A stretch of 64,000 nt of DNA from UBA8529 sp964390565 (GTDB taxonomy: Bacteria; Bacteroidota; Bacteroidia; Bacteroidales; Tenuifilaceae). Position numbers and translations under genes: made by a program. Positions 41,286-49,983 of the stretch are shown here, piece after piece. Position 1 is the first letter of the stretch, and each line of letters opens with the position of its first letter. Below the pieces are notes generated by a model. That model did not search any database, was not told the DNA's origin, and saw only the letters and a program-made list of their open reading frames with translations. The DNA is taken from positions 6,546 to 70,545 of the forward strand of contig CAYMII010000020.1 of assembly GCA_964390565.1 (NCBI GenBank). Reading direction: 5' to 3'.

Positions 41286-41762
41286 ATGAACGATTCAACT
41301 AAAAAACTCCTTGTAGCCCAAGGATACGATGAGATTGAGGTGACCAGCAATAAAAAAATTGTCCCTCTCACAAAATGGACTCCAATAGCATGTGCAATTT
41401 TAGGTATTGTTGGTGTTGCCATGCAGTCATCTGGATTTCTAATTTTACTCGGATTGTTTACATTTATTGGGGCTTTTACCTCTCGAAGTCTATACGATTA
41501 TCTTTATAAATATCTCTTCTCATCTTTCATAAGACTTGGCGAAATGCCAAAGCATGGTATTCCAAGAAGAATTGGATGCGGAATTGGTGCTTGCATGTAT
41601 ATTATTAGCGGGATTGGTTTCTATTGGGGAAGCGATTTGCTTGCCTATATCCCATCAATTTTTATGATAACCTTTGCGCTGATTGCGGGTATTTTCAATT
41701 GGTGTTTCGTTTCAACCTTTTATGGTTTGATTGTTGGGAAAAAGCAAGAGTGCTGTAGTTAA
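41286..41762 (+). CDS. Hypothetical membrane protein
   Basis: 158 residues with about four hydrophobic segments (PIACAILGIVGVAMQSSGFLI region, then a second helix to about 65, and two more between 95 and 150). Glycine-rich, with GIPRRIGCGIGACMYIISG in the middle and a C-terminal KKQECCS. Part of the sequence resembles DUF4395-type membrane proteins, but not clearly enough to name it. It converges with the cyclase gene at 41790. Confidence 0.65.
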   Translation: MNDSTKKLLVAQGYDEIEVTSNKKIVPLTKWTPIACAILGIVGVAMQSSGFLILLGLFTFIGAFTSRSLYDYLYKYLFSSFIRLGEMPKHGIPRRIGCGIGACMYIISGIGFYWGSDLLAYIPSIFMITFALIAGIFNWCFVSTFYGLIVGKKQECCS

Positions 41763-41789
41763 TTTGAAAATGAAGTTATTCTTTCATTG

Positions 41790-43589
41790 TCAAATTAATT
41801 CAAGACTTCTTCTCAACGCTTCAATATAGAATGTAAGCGGATATAACTTTTCATCGTACCAAAGGGTTGCGAAGTAGAGTCCGATTGGTTTTGAACGAAG
41901 CCCGTTTAATTTATACTCTTTTTCAAGCCAAGTAAAACCTTTTAGGCAGGCATCTTTATTTTTTTTAGCAAGGGCACAAATCGCAAGCGATGTTTCTTCG
42001 ATTGTTCCATCGATATCTTTATACCCGCCCCAACTACCATCGCTGTTTTGCTGATCTAGAAGATAATTTTGTGCAGAAGTTAGCATCAGCTGCAGCTCAA
42101 GTCGAAGCCTATAGTCGAGCCATTTGCATTTAAGGCAATCCTGAATATAGGTTGCAACCTTAGCCGTGCCATAAACCGGATTTCGTTTATCAGATGTTTG
42201 TTGATTACCAAACCACAAGGGCATCCATGAACCCAATCGATGCTGATATTTTTGAAGATAAACAATTGCCTTTTCAATGCATTTTTTGAAAATTGTTTTC
42301 TGCGAAGCAGAAATTTTATCGCCCAAAACATCGACAGAGCTTATTAATGCAAGAAGCGTGTGACCTGTTAAATCGGCGCAACTTTGGTCGAATGGTAATC
42401 GACCCCAGCCTTTGCAAAATGTTGGAATTCCACCATCACTATTCTGAAGATTAACCAACCAATTGCAGCCATCGATGATGGCTTTTGCTTCATCATCGTT
42501 CCCTTGGTACATCTCTAATAGTGCAAGGATTGCTCCGGGTGTGTCATCGGCATCGGGAACAGAGCCTGAGAAGCTAGTCCATCCCCAACCACCCGGCATT
42601 GCTCCGTTAAATGGATGTTTTTCTTTGTACTGCAGATTAAGTAGATGATTCTTCATCAACTCTATAGATTCTGGGTTGAATGTTGTGAAAAGATTATCAC
42701 CCAAAGCCTTAATACTTAAGGTAGTCACCCATGTAGAAAGGTCGGTATCGATTGGCCAACTACCATCCTCGCGCTGCTGATTGTATATAAAACCAATTCC
42801 CTTTTCAACAATAGAATTATCAGCATATCCACTTGAAATCAAACACATGCTCACAAATGCTGTAAGAGGAATTGCCTCTAAAAAGCCACCACTATCAGGA
42901 ACTAGCCCATTTAACTTTTTTATTGCAGGTTCTATGGATTTGTTTCTAATCGATTTTGCTAATAAGTTCGATCTGTTTTTTCTCTTAAAAGTATAAATGC
43001 CAACCGCAACAAGTGCAGGTATTGCATAACTCACAACCTGCATGTTGAAAAATCGGTAAAGCGAAGAGGGTAGAAGCGTAAATTCAAAAGGTAGTTGAGG
43101 AACTTTTTTGATATCATCTTCACCTAACATTCCACAAATCATTAACATCGATAGGATTGGTACCGAAAAAGTATAATCCTTGCCGTAATGGCTCAATACC
43201 GATTTTGAAATATCTCCCGATTTTAGGCTGATACCTTGCGATTCGAGGTAATTTTCAATTCCTTGTAAAACTGCTGTTCCATGAAACTCTTCGGTTTGAC
43301 AAAAGCTAATTGCTGCATAGCTAAGGAATGATGTGCTGACGTTGCTCTCGCTTTCGGGAGTATCGCCAAAACCACCATCGGCATTTACGTTGCTGAATAG
43401 CCATTGAAGACCCTTATTAACTCGTTCCTCGTGATTTGGTAAGCCCTTGAGTTTAATAGCAACAATGGAAACGGCAACTGCAAGGGCACTTGAAGAGAGT
43501 TTTCCTGTCCAAAAGCCATTACTATTTTGCTCCGCAATTAAGGTATTGCAAAGGGTTATATACTGATCTTCGAGTTGATGTTTATCCAT
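41790..43589 (-). CDS. Class II terpene cyclase, squalene-hopene-cyclase-like
   Basis: 599 residues, somewhat shorter than squalene-hopene cyclases. It is built of QW/PFTB-type repeats (NSNGFWTG, NVNADGGFGD, QREDGSWPID, NSDGGIPTF, QNSDGSWGGYKD). The protonating motif DxDD is Asp346-Ala-Asp348-Asp349 in VPDADDTPGAILALL, as in class II cyclases that start a carbocation cascade from the terminal double bond. A hydrophobic stretch at about 190-210 (VVSYAIPALVAVGIYTF) could be the membrane-dipping element. No squalene-forming genes are present, so the substrate is probably a polyprenyl compound made by the upstream fusion enzyme. Confidence 0.85.
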   Translation of the reverse strand: MDKHQLEDQYITLCNTLIAEQNSNGFWTGKLSSSALAVAVSIVAIKLKGLPNHEERVNKGLQWLFSNVNADGGFGDTPESESNVSTSFLSYAAISFCQTEEFHGTAVLQGIENYLESQGISLKSGDISKSVLSHYGKDYTFSVPILSMLMICGMLGEDDIKKVPQLPFEFTLLPSSLYRFFNMQVVSYAIPALVAVGIYTFKRKNRSNLLAKSIRNKSIEPAIKKLNGLVPDSGGFLEAIPLTAFVSMCLISSGYADNSIVEKGIGFIYNQQREDGSWPIDTDLSTWVTTLSIKALGDNLFTTFNPESIELMKNHLLNLQYKEKHPFNGAMPGGWGWTSFSGSVPDADDTPGAILALLEMYQGNDDEAKAIIDGCNWLVNLQNSDGGIPTFCKGWGRLPFDQSCADLTGHTLLALISSVDVLGDKISASQKTIFKKCIEKAIVYLQKYQHRLGSWMPLWFGNQQTSDKRNPVYGTAKVATYIQDCLKCKWLDYRLRLELQLMLTSAQNYLLDQQNSDGSWGGYKDIDGTIEETSLAICALAKKNKDACLKGFTWLEKEYKLNGLRSKPIGLYFATLWYDEKLYPLTFYIEALRRSLELI

Positions 43590-43600
43590 TCATAAAGAAA

Positions 43601-43687
43601 TAAACCACAAAGAGCACGAAGTTCGTCACAAAGTAACACAAAGGTTTAGTAATACTTTGTGATTACCTTAGTGGCCTTAGTGGTTAA
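43601..43687. repeat. Inverted repeat of the CACAAAG/CTAAGG family without an ORF
   Basis: Left arm 43601-43634 (TAAACCACAAAG ... CACAAAGT) and right arm 43655-43687 (ACTTTGTG ... TTAGTGGTTA) are imperfect inverted copies. Word usage is similar to the GxxExxY arms at 25.4 kb, but nothing is encoded between them. It fills the gap between two genes of the terpene operon. Confidence 0.65.
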
Positions 43688-43694
43688 ATTGTTT

Positions 43695-44585
43695 TTATTT
43701 TGAAAGCGCTCCCAAAGCGAGTAATCCATAAAATGTATATTCAATATCGGTATCAAAATCCATTTCGGTTGCACAAAACCCACCATTCAAATATAACCCA
43801 TCAACATAGCTAAGGCAATCGGGTTTGATGTTTTTTATATCAGAATCGATAAAATTCAAAGCGTAAAGAGCAACAGCGGTTGAAAGCAAATCTTCAATTG
43901 GCGCTTTTTGTAAAGCCAAAAATCCTCCTTTTTCATTGTAAAATGATTTCAATTTTACTTCTGATTCTTTCACCGACTTTCCAAGCACTTTGTTTATGAC
44001 TGCATCAGCAGCAGCCAATGAACATGGCGTTTCTTTTTCGTTGCTAATAACCTGTATTTTCTTTTTCAGTTTTAGGATATTCCGATAGTCTTGCAAGTAG
44101 TAAAGAGTAAGTAATCCTAAGAAAAAAGTGTAACCCGAACTAACTCTTTCCTTAACCTCAGCCTTAGCCTCTAACTCAATCTCAACCCTTTTTCTTAACC
44201 TTTCCGTTGTTGAATCAAATCCGTGTAGCTTTGAGTAAAGAATTGCTCCGCAATAAAGATGAATTCCGGTTAATGAATCCTGCGTAACTGCTTTTTTTAC
44301 ATAATCCTTTAGCTGAGGAAAAATCTCATTAACTGAAAGCGTTTCGGCAACAAAGCAACCAAACATGGAGTAATAGAGGTCGGTTTTTCCTCCCCTATCG
44401 GCGAACCCGCCATCCTTTGTAAACGATTTTAAAATATGGTTTTTAATCTCTGCATGAACATCACCATCGATTATAGCCGTTGACTTTAGCAAAACCGACT
44501 CGATGGATTTCTCCCGATACCGTTTCAGAAATGGCGAGGCCGCAGTCTTATAGGTAATCCTTAAAAATTTTTCCCACAAGTTCAT
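43695..44585 (-). CDS. Prenyltransferase-like alpha-toroid protein, no DxDD
   Basis: 296 residues from ATG 44585 (MNLWEKFLRITY), overlapping the 3' end of the upstream fusion gene by 38 bases. It is helical, with repeats reminiscent of the prenyltransferase beta-subunit/terpene cyclase toroid: TKDGGFADRGGKTDLYYSMFGCFVAETL near residue 60 and LYLNGGFCATEMDFDTDIEYTFYGLLALG at the end. The DxDD and DDxxD motifs are absent, so it may be a second half, chaperone or binding subunit for the cyclase at 41790. No precise family recognised. Confidence 0.65.
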   Translation of the reverse strand: MNLWEKFLRITYKTAASPFLKRYREKSIESVLLKSTAIIDGDVHAEIKNHILKSFTKDGGFADRGGKTDLYYSMFGCFVAETLSVNEIFPQLKDYVKKAVTQDSLTGIHLYCGAILYSKLHGFDSTTERLRKRVEIELEAKAEVKERVSSGYTFFLGLLTLYYLQDYRNILKLKKKIQVISNEKETPCSLAAADAVINKVLGKSVKESEVKLKSFYNEKGGFLALQKAPIEDLLSTAVALYALNFIDSDIKNIKPDCLSYVDGLYLNGGFCATEMDFDTDIEYTFYGLLALGALSK

Positions 44586-46131
44586 GTAGAGCAATTTTTA
44601 ATCCAAGGTTTTGAAGATTCTCAAGGCTTCTCTTTGCCTCGTTAATATAGCTCATTAAAAGCGCTTCGGTCTCATCCTGAATTTTGTACTCCTTGATAAG
44701 TTCAAAAACCTTTGCTGATTGTCCGTTCTTGAACTCTTCCAGTAAAGATGATCTTTTATCAGCAGATAATTTTTCAAAAACCATCGAGAGCAGAATTGAA
44801 AATCTGCGAATCTCAATATCGCCAGTATTTCCATTGTAATCGCTTAAATCATCCTTAATCTGGTAGGCAATTCCAATATTATGGCTGAACTTATCAAGAA
44901 TTGAAAGGGTTTCTTTATCAGCACCTCCGGCAGAGGCACCTAGCAAGAGAGAAACCTTGAAAGCTGCAGCAGTTTTATTTTCAAAGATTTTAAGCGTATC
45001 CTTTAGTGAAGGGATTTCTCCGTTAGCAATTGCAGAAAGTTCTGCACCCTGTCCAACCGATAACGCTCTATGACCTCGAGAGGTAATTAGCATACAATCT
45101 CGAATTGCTTCGGGCGAAAGTTCGCTCTCGGCAATTAACCTATAACCCTCACCTATTAGTAAATCCCCAGTATTAATAGCAATTGGGACACCATACTCAG
45201 CATGGATTGTCTCTTTGCCATAGCGGGTATCATCATTATCCTCAATATCATCGTGAATTAATGATGCTTTATGGAAGCACTCAACCGAGACTGCAATTGA
45301 ATTTGCAATATCTGCGTTAAATGATTTGCAAAAGGCTTCGTAGGTCAGCATGGTTAAAAATGGGCGAAAGCGATTGCCTCCTAAAAGAAGTGATTTTAGC
45401 GCTATTTTTTCGGCCTCGTCTCCATTATGACCAAGTATCTTAGAAAGTATCTCCTCGTTGAAAATTGAGTCGATTTTCGCCCTTGCTTGGTTGAAATTGA
45501 GCAGACGAAAATCTTTTATCTCGCTAATATGATGTATCTCCTCTTTTATCCAATCCATATCGGCAAGCGTATCCTTGCAACCGCAGGTTAAAAGGGGAAT
45601 TCCAATTCCTGGAATCGAATATTTTCCGATTGAAACAAAGAGTTTTTGCAAAACCTCCATGCAGCCAACACCGATAACCGCATCGATTTGACCGCTTTCG
45701 ATCATCTGAGCAGTTACAGTTGTTCCTTCGGTAACCAAAACCTCATAGCCTAACTTTTCTGCTTCCTGAATAAAGAAAGAGATATTGCATTCACCGCATT
45801 CTCTACATAAAAGACCTAACTGATCACTTTCCGCTTTGCAAAGATTGCTGTTTCGTAAACATTGGGGCAGCATCAACACCCTGCGATTATAAGGAATTGC
45901 GCCAACTACATTTCGCCAAATGGCATTACCACAGCAAACCATGGTAAAGGCAAGGTATTTATTATCCCAACCATTTGCCTCAACAAGCTTTCCTGCAAAC
46001 TCAAAAAGTCCCTCGTACGATACGGGTGGAATAACGGTATTTTGCTTAAAATACTCTTCCACTCTACCGCGAATCTCTGCCCTAGTCTCTTTAACTTCAG
46101 GCACGACAAGGTCTAATACTGCTATATTCAT
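44548..46131 (-). CDS. DUF116-polyprenyl synthase fusion
   Basis: 527 residues in two parts. Residues about 1-215 are DUF116-like, rich in cysteine (MVCCGNAIWR, MLPQCLRNSNLCKAESDQLG, LCRECGECNISFF, GVGCMEVLQ, LLTCGCKDTL), suggesting a metal or Fe-S site. Residues about 225-527 are a trans-polyprenyl diphosphate synthase: GGNRFRPFLTML, first Asp-rich motif HDDIEDNDDTRYG, and second motif QIKDDLSDYNG. It would condense isopentenyl units into a chain whose length cannot be read from sequence. It ends overlapping the 43695 gene and starts 12 bases after the radical SAM gene. Confidence 0.85.
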   Translation of the reverse strand: MNIAVLDLVVPEVKETRAEIRGRVEEYFKQNTVIPPVSYEGLFEFAGKLVEANGWDNKYLAFTMVCCGNAIWRNVVGAIPYNRRVLMLPQCLRNSNLCKAESDQLGLLCRECGECNISFFIQEAEKLGYEVLVTEGTTVTAQMIESGQIDAVIGVGCMEVLQKLFVSIGKYSIPGIGIPLLTCGCKDTLADMDWIKEEIHHISEIKDFRLLNFNQARAKIDSIFNEEILSKILGHNGDEAEKIALKSLLLGGNRFRPFLTMLTYEAFCKSFNADIANSIAVSVECFHKASLIHDDIEDNDDTRYGKETIHAEYGVPIAINTGDLLIGEGYRLIAESELSPEAIRDCMLITSRGHRALSVGQGAELSAIANGEIPSLKDTLKIFENKTAAAFKVSLLLGASAGGADKETLSILDKFSHNIGIAYQIKDDLSDYNGNTGDIEIRRFSILLSMVFEKLSADKRSSLLEEFKNGQSAKVFELIKEYKIQDETEALLMSYINEAKRSLENLQNLGLKIALHELVGKIFKDYL

Positions 46132-46143
46132 CTCTCGCTCCTT

Positions 46144-47319
46144 TCAACCATAAGCTCCTAAACCAAAAAAGGCACGTTTTTTCGCCATGCGATAAATCCA
46201 GTTTTTCTCTGGAATTACTTTGCACGAACCATGGCTAGGCACAACCTTACCATTGGCAAGTTGGGTCGGCATATCACTTCTGTTCGAAGTGTTTTTTGCC
46301 TGATGGTTTGATGCAAAATTTTGCAGCCAATTTGGGTCTTCCATCAAAATACAACCCTTTGTTTTCTTTGATATTTCAACCTTAAAATCTCTAAGAAAGG
46401 TTGAATCTTCGTAAACCGTTTTAATATCCTTGTTGATATTATCGCATGAATACTGAATAACCGGACAGGGTTCAATATAACCCGATGGGTTTATATGATG
46501 ACTTAACCCTTCTGCCGCTGGGCAGAAGGGATTACCATCAGCATCCCAGTATGAGTCAATGATTACAATGGGATATTTCGTTCTGCCATCAACCAAAAAG
46601 TTTCTTAAGCGCTCAATCTCTTCGGTGCTCAATGCCAAATCGTAGCAAGGATTTTCGCCCGATGGGCGATATATATAGTACCAAAGGTAAACGACTCCTT
46701 TATCATGAAGTAGATTGATAAACTCCTCGGATAGCGCCATGTCGATGTTGGATTTGCAAACGCTTATAGCAACACCCGTAATGAGTTTATGTTTCGTTGC
46801 CGTTTCAATTGCCTGAATGGTTCGTTGGTAAACACGGCTACTTCCACGCCTGATATCGGCAATGGTTTCGTTCCCTTCAAAGCTGATAAGCGGGGTTACA
46901 TTTCCAAGTTTTCTTAACTCTTCAGCAACTTTATCGTTTAGCAATGTTCCGTTTGTAAAAAGCTGAAAGTAGCAATCGGCGTGGGTTTTGAAAACATCCA
47001 TCAACGGCTTATACATCAATGGCTCTCCGCCAAGAATACCAAAAAAGTAAGAACCATACTTTTTACTGCCATTAATTATTTTATTTATGGAAGAAATATC
47101 TAGGCTATCGGTTTTTTCACCTTTAGTAACCCAGCAACCTTGACACTGTAAATTACAATCGTTAGTAACTGAAATGAACTGAAATGCTGGAAACATTTCA
47201 CCCCGTTTCTTGCGTTTTTGGAACTTACTAAAACCACGTAAACCCTTCCACCCAAAGGTGAAAATGAATTTGCGTAAACACTTTGAATCAGCTCTTAGTA
47301 TATTTCGTGTTATTGACAT
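46144..47319 (-). CDS. Radical SAM protein of the terpene operon
   Basis: 391 residues. The SAM-cluster motif is C55-N-L-Q-C59-Q-G-C62, followed by GILGGEPLM, TNGTLLND, SFEGNETIADIRRG and YYIYRPSG. Cysteines near the end of the barrel (NPFCPAAEGL, YIEPCPVIQYSC) and at KGCILMED and GSCKVIP may bind an auxiliary cluster, SPASM-like. Twelve bases separate it from the fusion gene. A basic N-terminus (KFQKRKKRG) may contact membrane. It is not HpnH by motif; a modification of a prenyl or cyclised lipid is my inference from the operon. Confidence 0.82.
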   Translation of the reverse strand: MSITRNILRADSKCLRKFIFTFGWKGLRGFSKFQKRKKRGEMFPAFQFISVTNDCNLQCQGCWVTKGEKTDSLDISSINKIINGSKKYGSYFFGILGGEPLMYKPLMDVFKTHADCYFQLFTNGTLLNDKVAEELRKLGNVTPLISFEGNETIADIRRGSSRVYQRTIQAIETATKHKLITGVAISVCKSNIDMALSEEFINLLHDKGVVYLWYYIYRPSGENPCYDLALSTEEIERLRNFLVDGRTKYPIVIIDSYWDADGNPFCPAAEGLSHHINPSGYIEPCPVIQYSCDNINKDIKTVYEDSTFLRDFKVEISKKTKGCILMEDPNWLQNFASNHQAKNTSNRSDMPTQLANGKVVPSHGSCKVIPEKNWIYRMAKKRAFFGLGAYG

Positions 47320-47380
47320 CTTGTTTAAGTGTAAAGTGGCAAGCGAAAAGCGACAAGTGTATTATTTTTGAATTGTTTCA

Positions 47381-47446
47381 TTTGCAGATTGGCACTTTGT
47401 CTCATTTTCAAATCTTCAAATTGACACATTATCAAATTAAATCATT
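47381..47446. repeat. ATTGGCA/TTGTCTCATTTT repeat remnant
   Basis: Shares ATTGGCAC, TTGTCTCATTTTCAAAT and TTGACACATT with the block at 38180-38276. It lies between the first and second genes of the terpene operon. Confidence 0.5.
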
Positions 47447-48202
47447 TTTTTTTGCCTTATCCCTCTCCTCAATTGCTTTCTGCATAGCATCTGCTTTAAT
47501 AATCGATTGTCGTTTTGCTTTACGCATTTCGAGCGCTTTGTAAATATCACTTCCCAAAATGGTTTTCAAATCTTGGCTTTGGCGCTGATGCTCTGCAACC
47601 TCATCAATAGAATCGGTTCCGCTAATTGCTCCGCCTTGTTTGTATTTGGGGAAGATAATCGCAGTTTCGGGACAAATTCGAGCACATGCTGGGCAGTTGT
47701 TTTTGCAACCCTTCGGGTTGACAACTTTTACTGCACCATCAACCTTTTCGTAAACTCCAAACAGACAAAAATCCGAGCATTGACCGCAAGCGGTACATCT
47801 TGAGTAATCTAATACCGGATACCACGATGGCCATTCTTTTTCGCTAAAATGCTCAGTTTGAATTGAAGGTTCTTCGTTACAAAATGACTTTAATATTGAT
47901 ATTATCTCTGTTTCATTAGTATCGCGAAGGTTGAGAAAAGTAATATTCTCGAAGTTACTTTTAACGCATGCAAAATCGAGCAATTTCTTTACTGCACGTG
48001 GGTGGCATGCTGCAATAAGTATTGGCTGAGAAGATGAAAATATTTTTTGAATATCTTCCTTATCCGAAACGCATAGTCCACACAAATCGCTTAGCTGAGT
48101 TGCATCAACCTTTTCGGTGTATAAGAAATTATTGACTGTTTCTTTTACCTTATCGCTAATAATATCGCCCCCGCAGTTGCAGTAAATAACCTTTTTTGAC
48201 AT
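47432..48202 (-). CDS. Iron-sulfur protein, HdrA-like N-terminus with 2x4Fe-4S ferredoxin domain
   Basis: 256 residues. The N-terminal part (IYCNCGGDI, LSDLCGLCVSDKED, ILIAACHPRAVKKLL) resembles the cysteine region of HdrA-type or related electron-transfer proteins. A ferredoxin domain follows at about 135-190: YSRCTACGQCSDFCLFGVY and GCKNNCPACARICPETAI. The C-terminus is charged and helical. It is first in the operon and probably supplies low-potential electrons to the radical SAM or DUF116 protein. No signal peptide. Confidence 0.78.
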   Translation of the reverse strand: MSKKVIYCNCGGDIISDKVKETVNNFLYTEKVDATQLSDLCGLCVSDKEDIQKIFSSSQPILIAACHPRAVKKLLDFACVKSNFENITFLNLRDTNETEIISILKSFCNEEPSIQTEHFSEKEWPSWYPVLDYSRCTACGQCSDFCLFGVYEKVDGAVKVVNPKGCKNNCPACARICPETAIIFPKYKQGGAISGTDSIDEVAEHQRQSQDLKTILGSDIYKALEMRKAKRQSIIKADAMQKAIEERDKAKKNDLI

Positions 48203-48258
48203 ATTTTAAATCTGATCTAAAATTCTAAATATTAATGTTTTGTATAATACTTACCCGA

Positions 48259-48266
48259 CAAAGGTA
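48259..48266 (-). promoter_or_regulatory. -7 promoter box for the terpene operon
   Basis: On the minus strand this reads TACCTTTG, an exact TAnnTTTG match, 56 bases before the first ATG. The -33 element is not evident. Confidence 0.5.
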
Positions 48267-48400
48267 ATATAACCTTACAATATAATTTTTAATGTCTAAT
48301 GCTATATGAACAATACTTTATTTTTTATCGTTTGATGTATTTTATTTGAAAAAGTTTAATAGGCATTCTTCATCTAAATTCTTTTATTACAACATTTTTC

Positions 48401-48408
48401 TAATTTTG
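48401..48408 (+). promoter_or_regulatory. -7 promoter box for terC
   Basis: TAATTTTG, an exact TAnnTTTG match, 33 bases before the terC ATG. Confidence 0.5.
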
Positions 48409-48441
48409 TGGCTCTTTAAATAAAATTAAAAACCAAAAATA

Positions 48442-49164
48442 ATGGACTTTCTTTTTCAACCCGAAACCTACATTTCACTACTTACCCTAACTCTTTTGGA
48501 GATTGTATTGGGTATCGACAATATAATATTTATCTCCATTGTAACCAATAAGTTACCTCAACAAGATCGAAAAAAAACAAGGACAATTGGTCTTCTATTC
48601 GCTTTATTTTTTAGAATTTTACTTCTGTCGTTTATCATTTATATTATCCGTCTTACCAATCCATTATTTTCGATAGGTAGTGTTAATTTCTCAATCCGAG
48701 ATTTAATTCTTCTTCTTGGAGGTATTTTCCTGATTGCAAAGAGCATTACTGAAATGCATGAAAAAATTGAAGGGGGAGAACATACTACAAAAAATGGAAA
48801 AGTAGCTTCATTCTTTTATGTGATATTGCAGATTGTAATCCTAGATATCATCTTCTCTTTTGATTCAATCCTTACAGCGATTGGCCTTTCAAATCAGCTA
48901 CCAATAATGATTGCTGCGGTTATTATATCAATGGTTGTAATGATTTTCTTTTCAGGATTTATTAGCAATTTTATTAATCGTCATCCAACGCTTCAAGTTT
49001 TGGCTCTTTCCTTCCTAATTCTAATTGGTTTTATGCTTACGCTCGAGGCGTTTCATTACGAGATACCAAAGGGTTATATATACTTTGCGCTGTTCTTCTC
49101 GGTAATGGTTGAGGTAATAAATATGAAAATGCGTGCTAAGCATAAGCTGGACGAGGCAAAATAA
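48442..49164 (+). CDS. TerC family integral membrane protein
   Basis: 240 residues, about seven helices. It has the family motifs LLTLLEIVLGIDNIIFISI near the start and VILDIIFSFDSILTAIGLSNQ in the middle, each with conserved acidic residues in the membrane. Relatives in the TerC/Alx/MeeF group export manganese or support metalation of exported proteins; tellurite resistance is not implied by this gene alone. It is monocistronic, ending in a strong terminator at 49184. Confidence 0.9.
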   Translation: MDFLFQPETYISLLTLTLLEIVLGIDNIIFISIVTNKLPQQDRKKTRTIGLLFALFFRILLLSFIIYIIRLTNPLFSIGSVNFSIRDLILLLGGIFLIAKSITEMHEKIEGGEHTTKNGKVASFFYVILQIVILDIIFSFDSILTAIGLSNQLPIMIAAVIISMVVMIFFSGFISNFINRHPTLQVLALSFLILIGFMLTLEAFHYEIPKGYIYFALFFSVMVEVINMKMRAKHKLDEAK

Positions 49165-49183
49165 TCTCTAAGTATATTATTTT

Positions 49184-49218
49184 TAAAAACGGCTTTGGTA
49201 TTCAAAGCCGTTTTTTAA
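49184..49218 (+). terminator. Rho-independent terminator after terC
   Basis: Stem AAAAACGGCTTTG/CAAAGCCGTTTTT with a short loop, ending in a T run. Confidence 0.88.
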
Positions 49219-49263
49219 TAAAATGGTATTATCTTTCAAAATATTATCGATAAAAAATCCTTG

Positions 49264-49983
49264 ATGGTAAAGATTACAGTTTCGCTTTTACTATTAATTC
49301 AAACCACTCTTTTTGCTCAGATTGACTCTGTGAAAAAGGATTTTGTCCCAAAGCATCGTTTTGTTAAATCGATGATTCTACCTGCATCTCTTTTTGTAAC
49401 AGGAATTGTTGTGAAAGAAACAAACTTCAGAGAATATTTTCAGGAGAAAGTTCAATCATCCAATTTTAGAACTAATACCAAAATTGATGATTTCATACAA
49501 TATGTTCCTATTGTTGAACTTCATGCGGCAGACATCTATTACTCAAAATCAAAAAATGAGTTCTTCCAAAACGCAAAGAATTTGGCTATTTCCGAATTAC
49601 TTACGGCATTAATAGTTCAATCAATAAAGCGTAGTGCTAACATTCAAAGGCCTGACGGCCATGATTACTCTTTCTTTTCGGGGCATACATCACAATCGTT
49701 TACTGGAGCAACCGCACTTTACCTTGAATATGAAGATACGAATAGGCTTTTGGCTCTATCGGGATATGGTTTTTCTACTACTACAGGAATTTTGAGGGTT
49801 ACAAATAATAGGCATTGGCTTTCAGATGTCCTTGTTGGTGCAGGTATAGGTATCTTTTCTGCCAGATTGGTATGGTACATAAATCCCTTCCCTAACTGGA
49901 AACCTTTCAAAAGCAATAAAGTTGCAGTTTACCCTTATGTTAATGGACTCTCGAGCAATGCCGGTCTTAGGGTGATTTTTTAG
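49264..49983 (+). CDS. PAP2 family phosphatase, first of a tandem pair
   Basis: 239 residues from ATG 49264 (MVKITVSLLLLIQTTLFAQ, signal peptide); a TTG three bases earlier is less likely. The PAP2 motifs are present: SIKRSANIQRPDG, the phosphatase SGHTSQSF with its histidine, and RVTNNRHWLSDVLVG. It dephosphorylates lipid phosphates such as undecaprenyl or phosphatidate derivatives, here on the periplasmic side or in the outer membrane. TATCTTTC 26 bases upstream is a near-match -7 box. A paralogue follows directly at 50008. Confidence 0.9.
   Translation: MVKITVSLLLLIQTTLFAQIDSVKKDFVPKHRFVKSMILPASLFVTGIVVKETNFREYFQEKVQSSNFRTNTKIDDFIQYVPIVELHAADIYYSKSKNEFFQNAKNLAISELLTALIVQSIKRSANIQRPDGHDYSFFSGHTSQSFTGATALYLEYEDTNRLLALSGYGFSTTTGILRVTNNRHWLSDVLVGAGIGIFSARLVWYINPFPNWKPFKSNKVAVYPYVNGLSSNAGLRVIF

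Noticed and set aside
41790..43589. Hopanoid biosynthesis cluster
   Set aside because: The cyclase carries DxDD, but no HpnC/D/E-type squalene genes or HpnH-like motif accompany it, and the operon includes a prenyl synthase fusion instead.
48442..49164. Tellurite resistance locus
   Set aside because: Only a TerC-family protein is present, without other ter genes; the family has broader metal-related roles.
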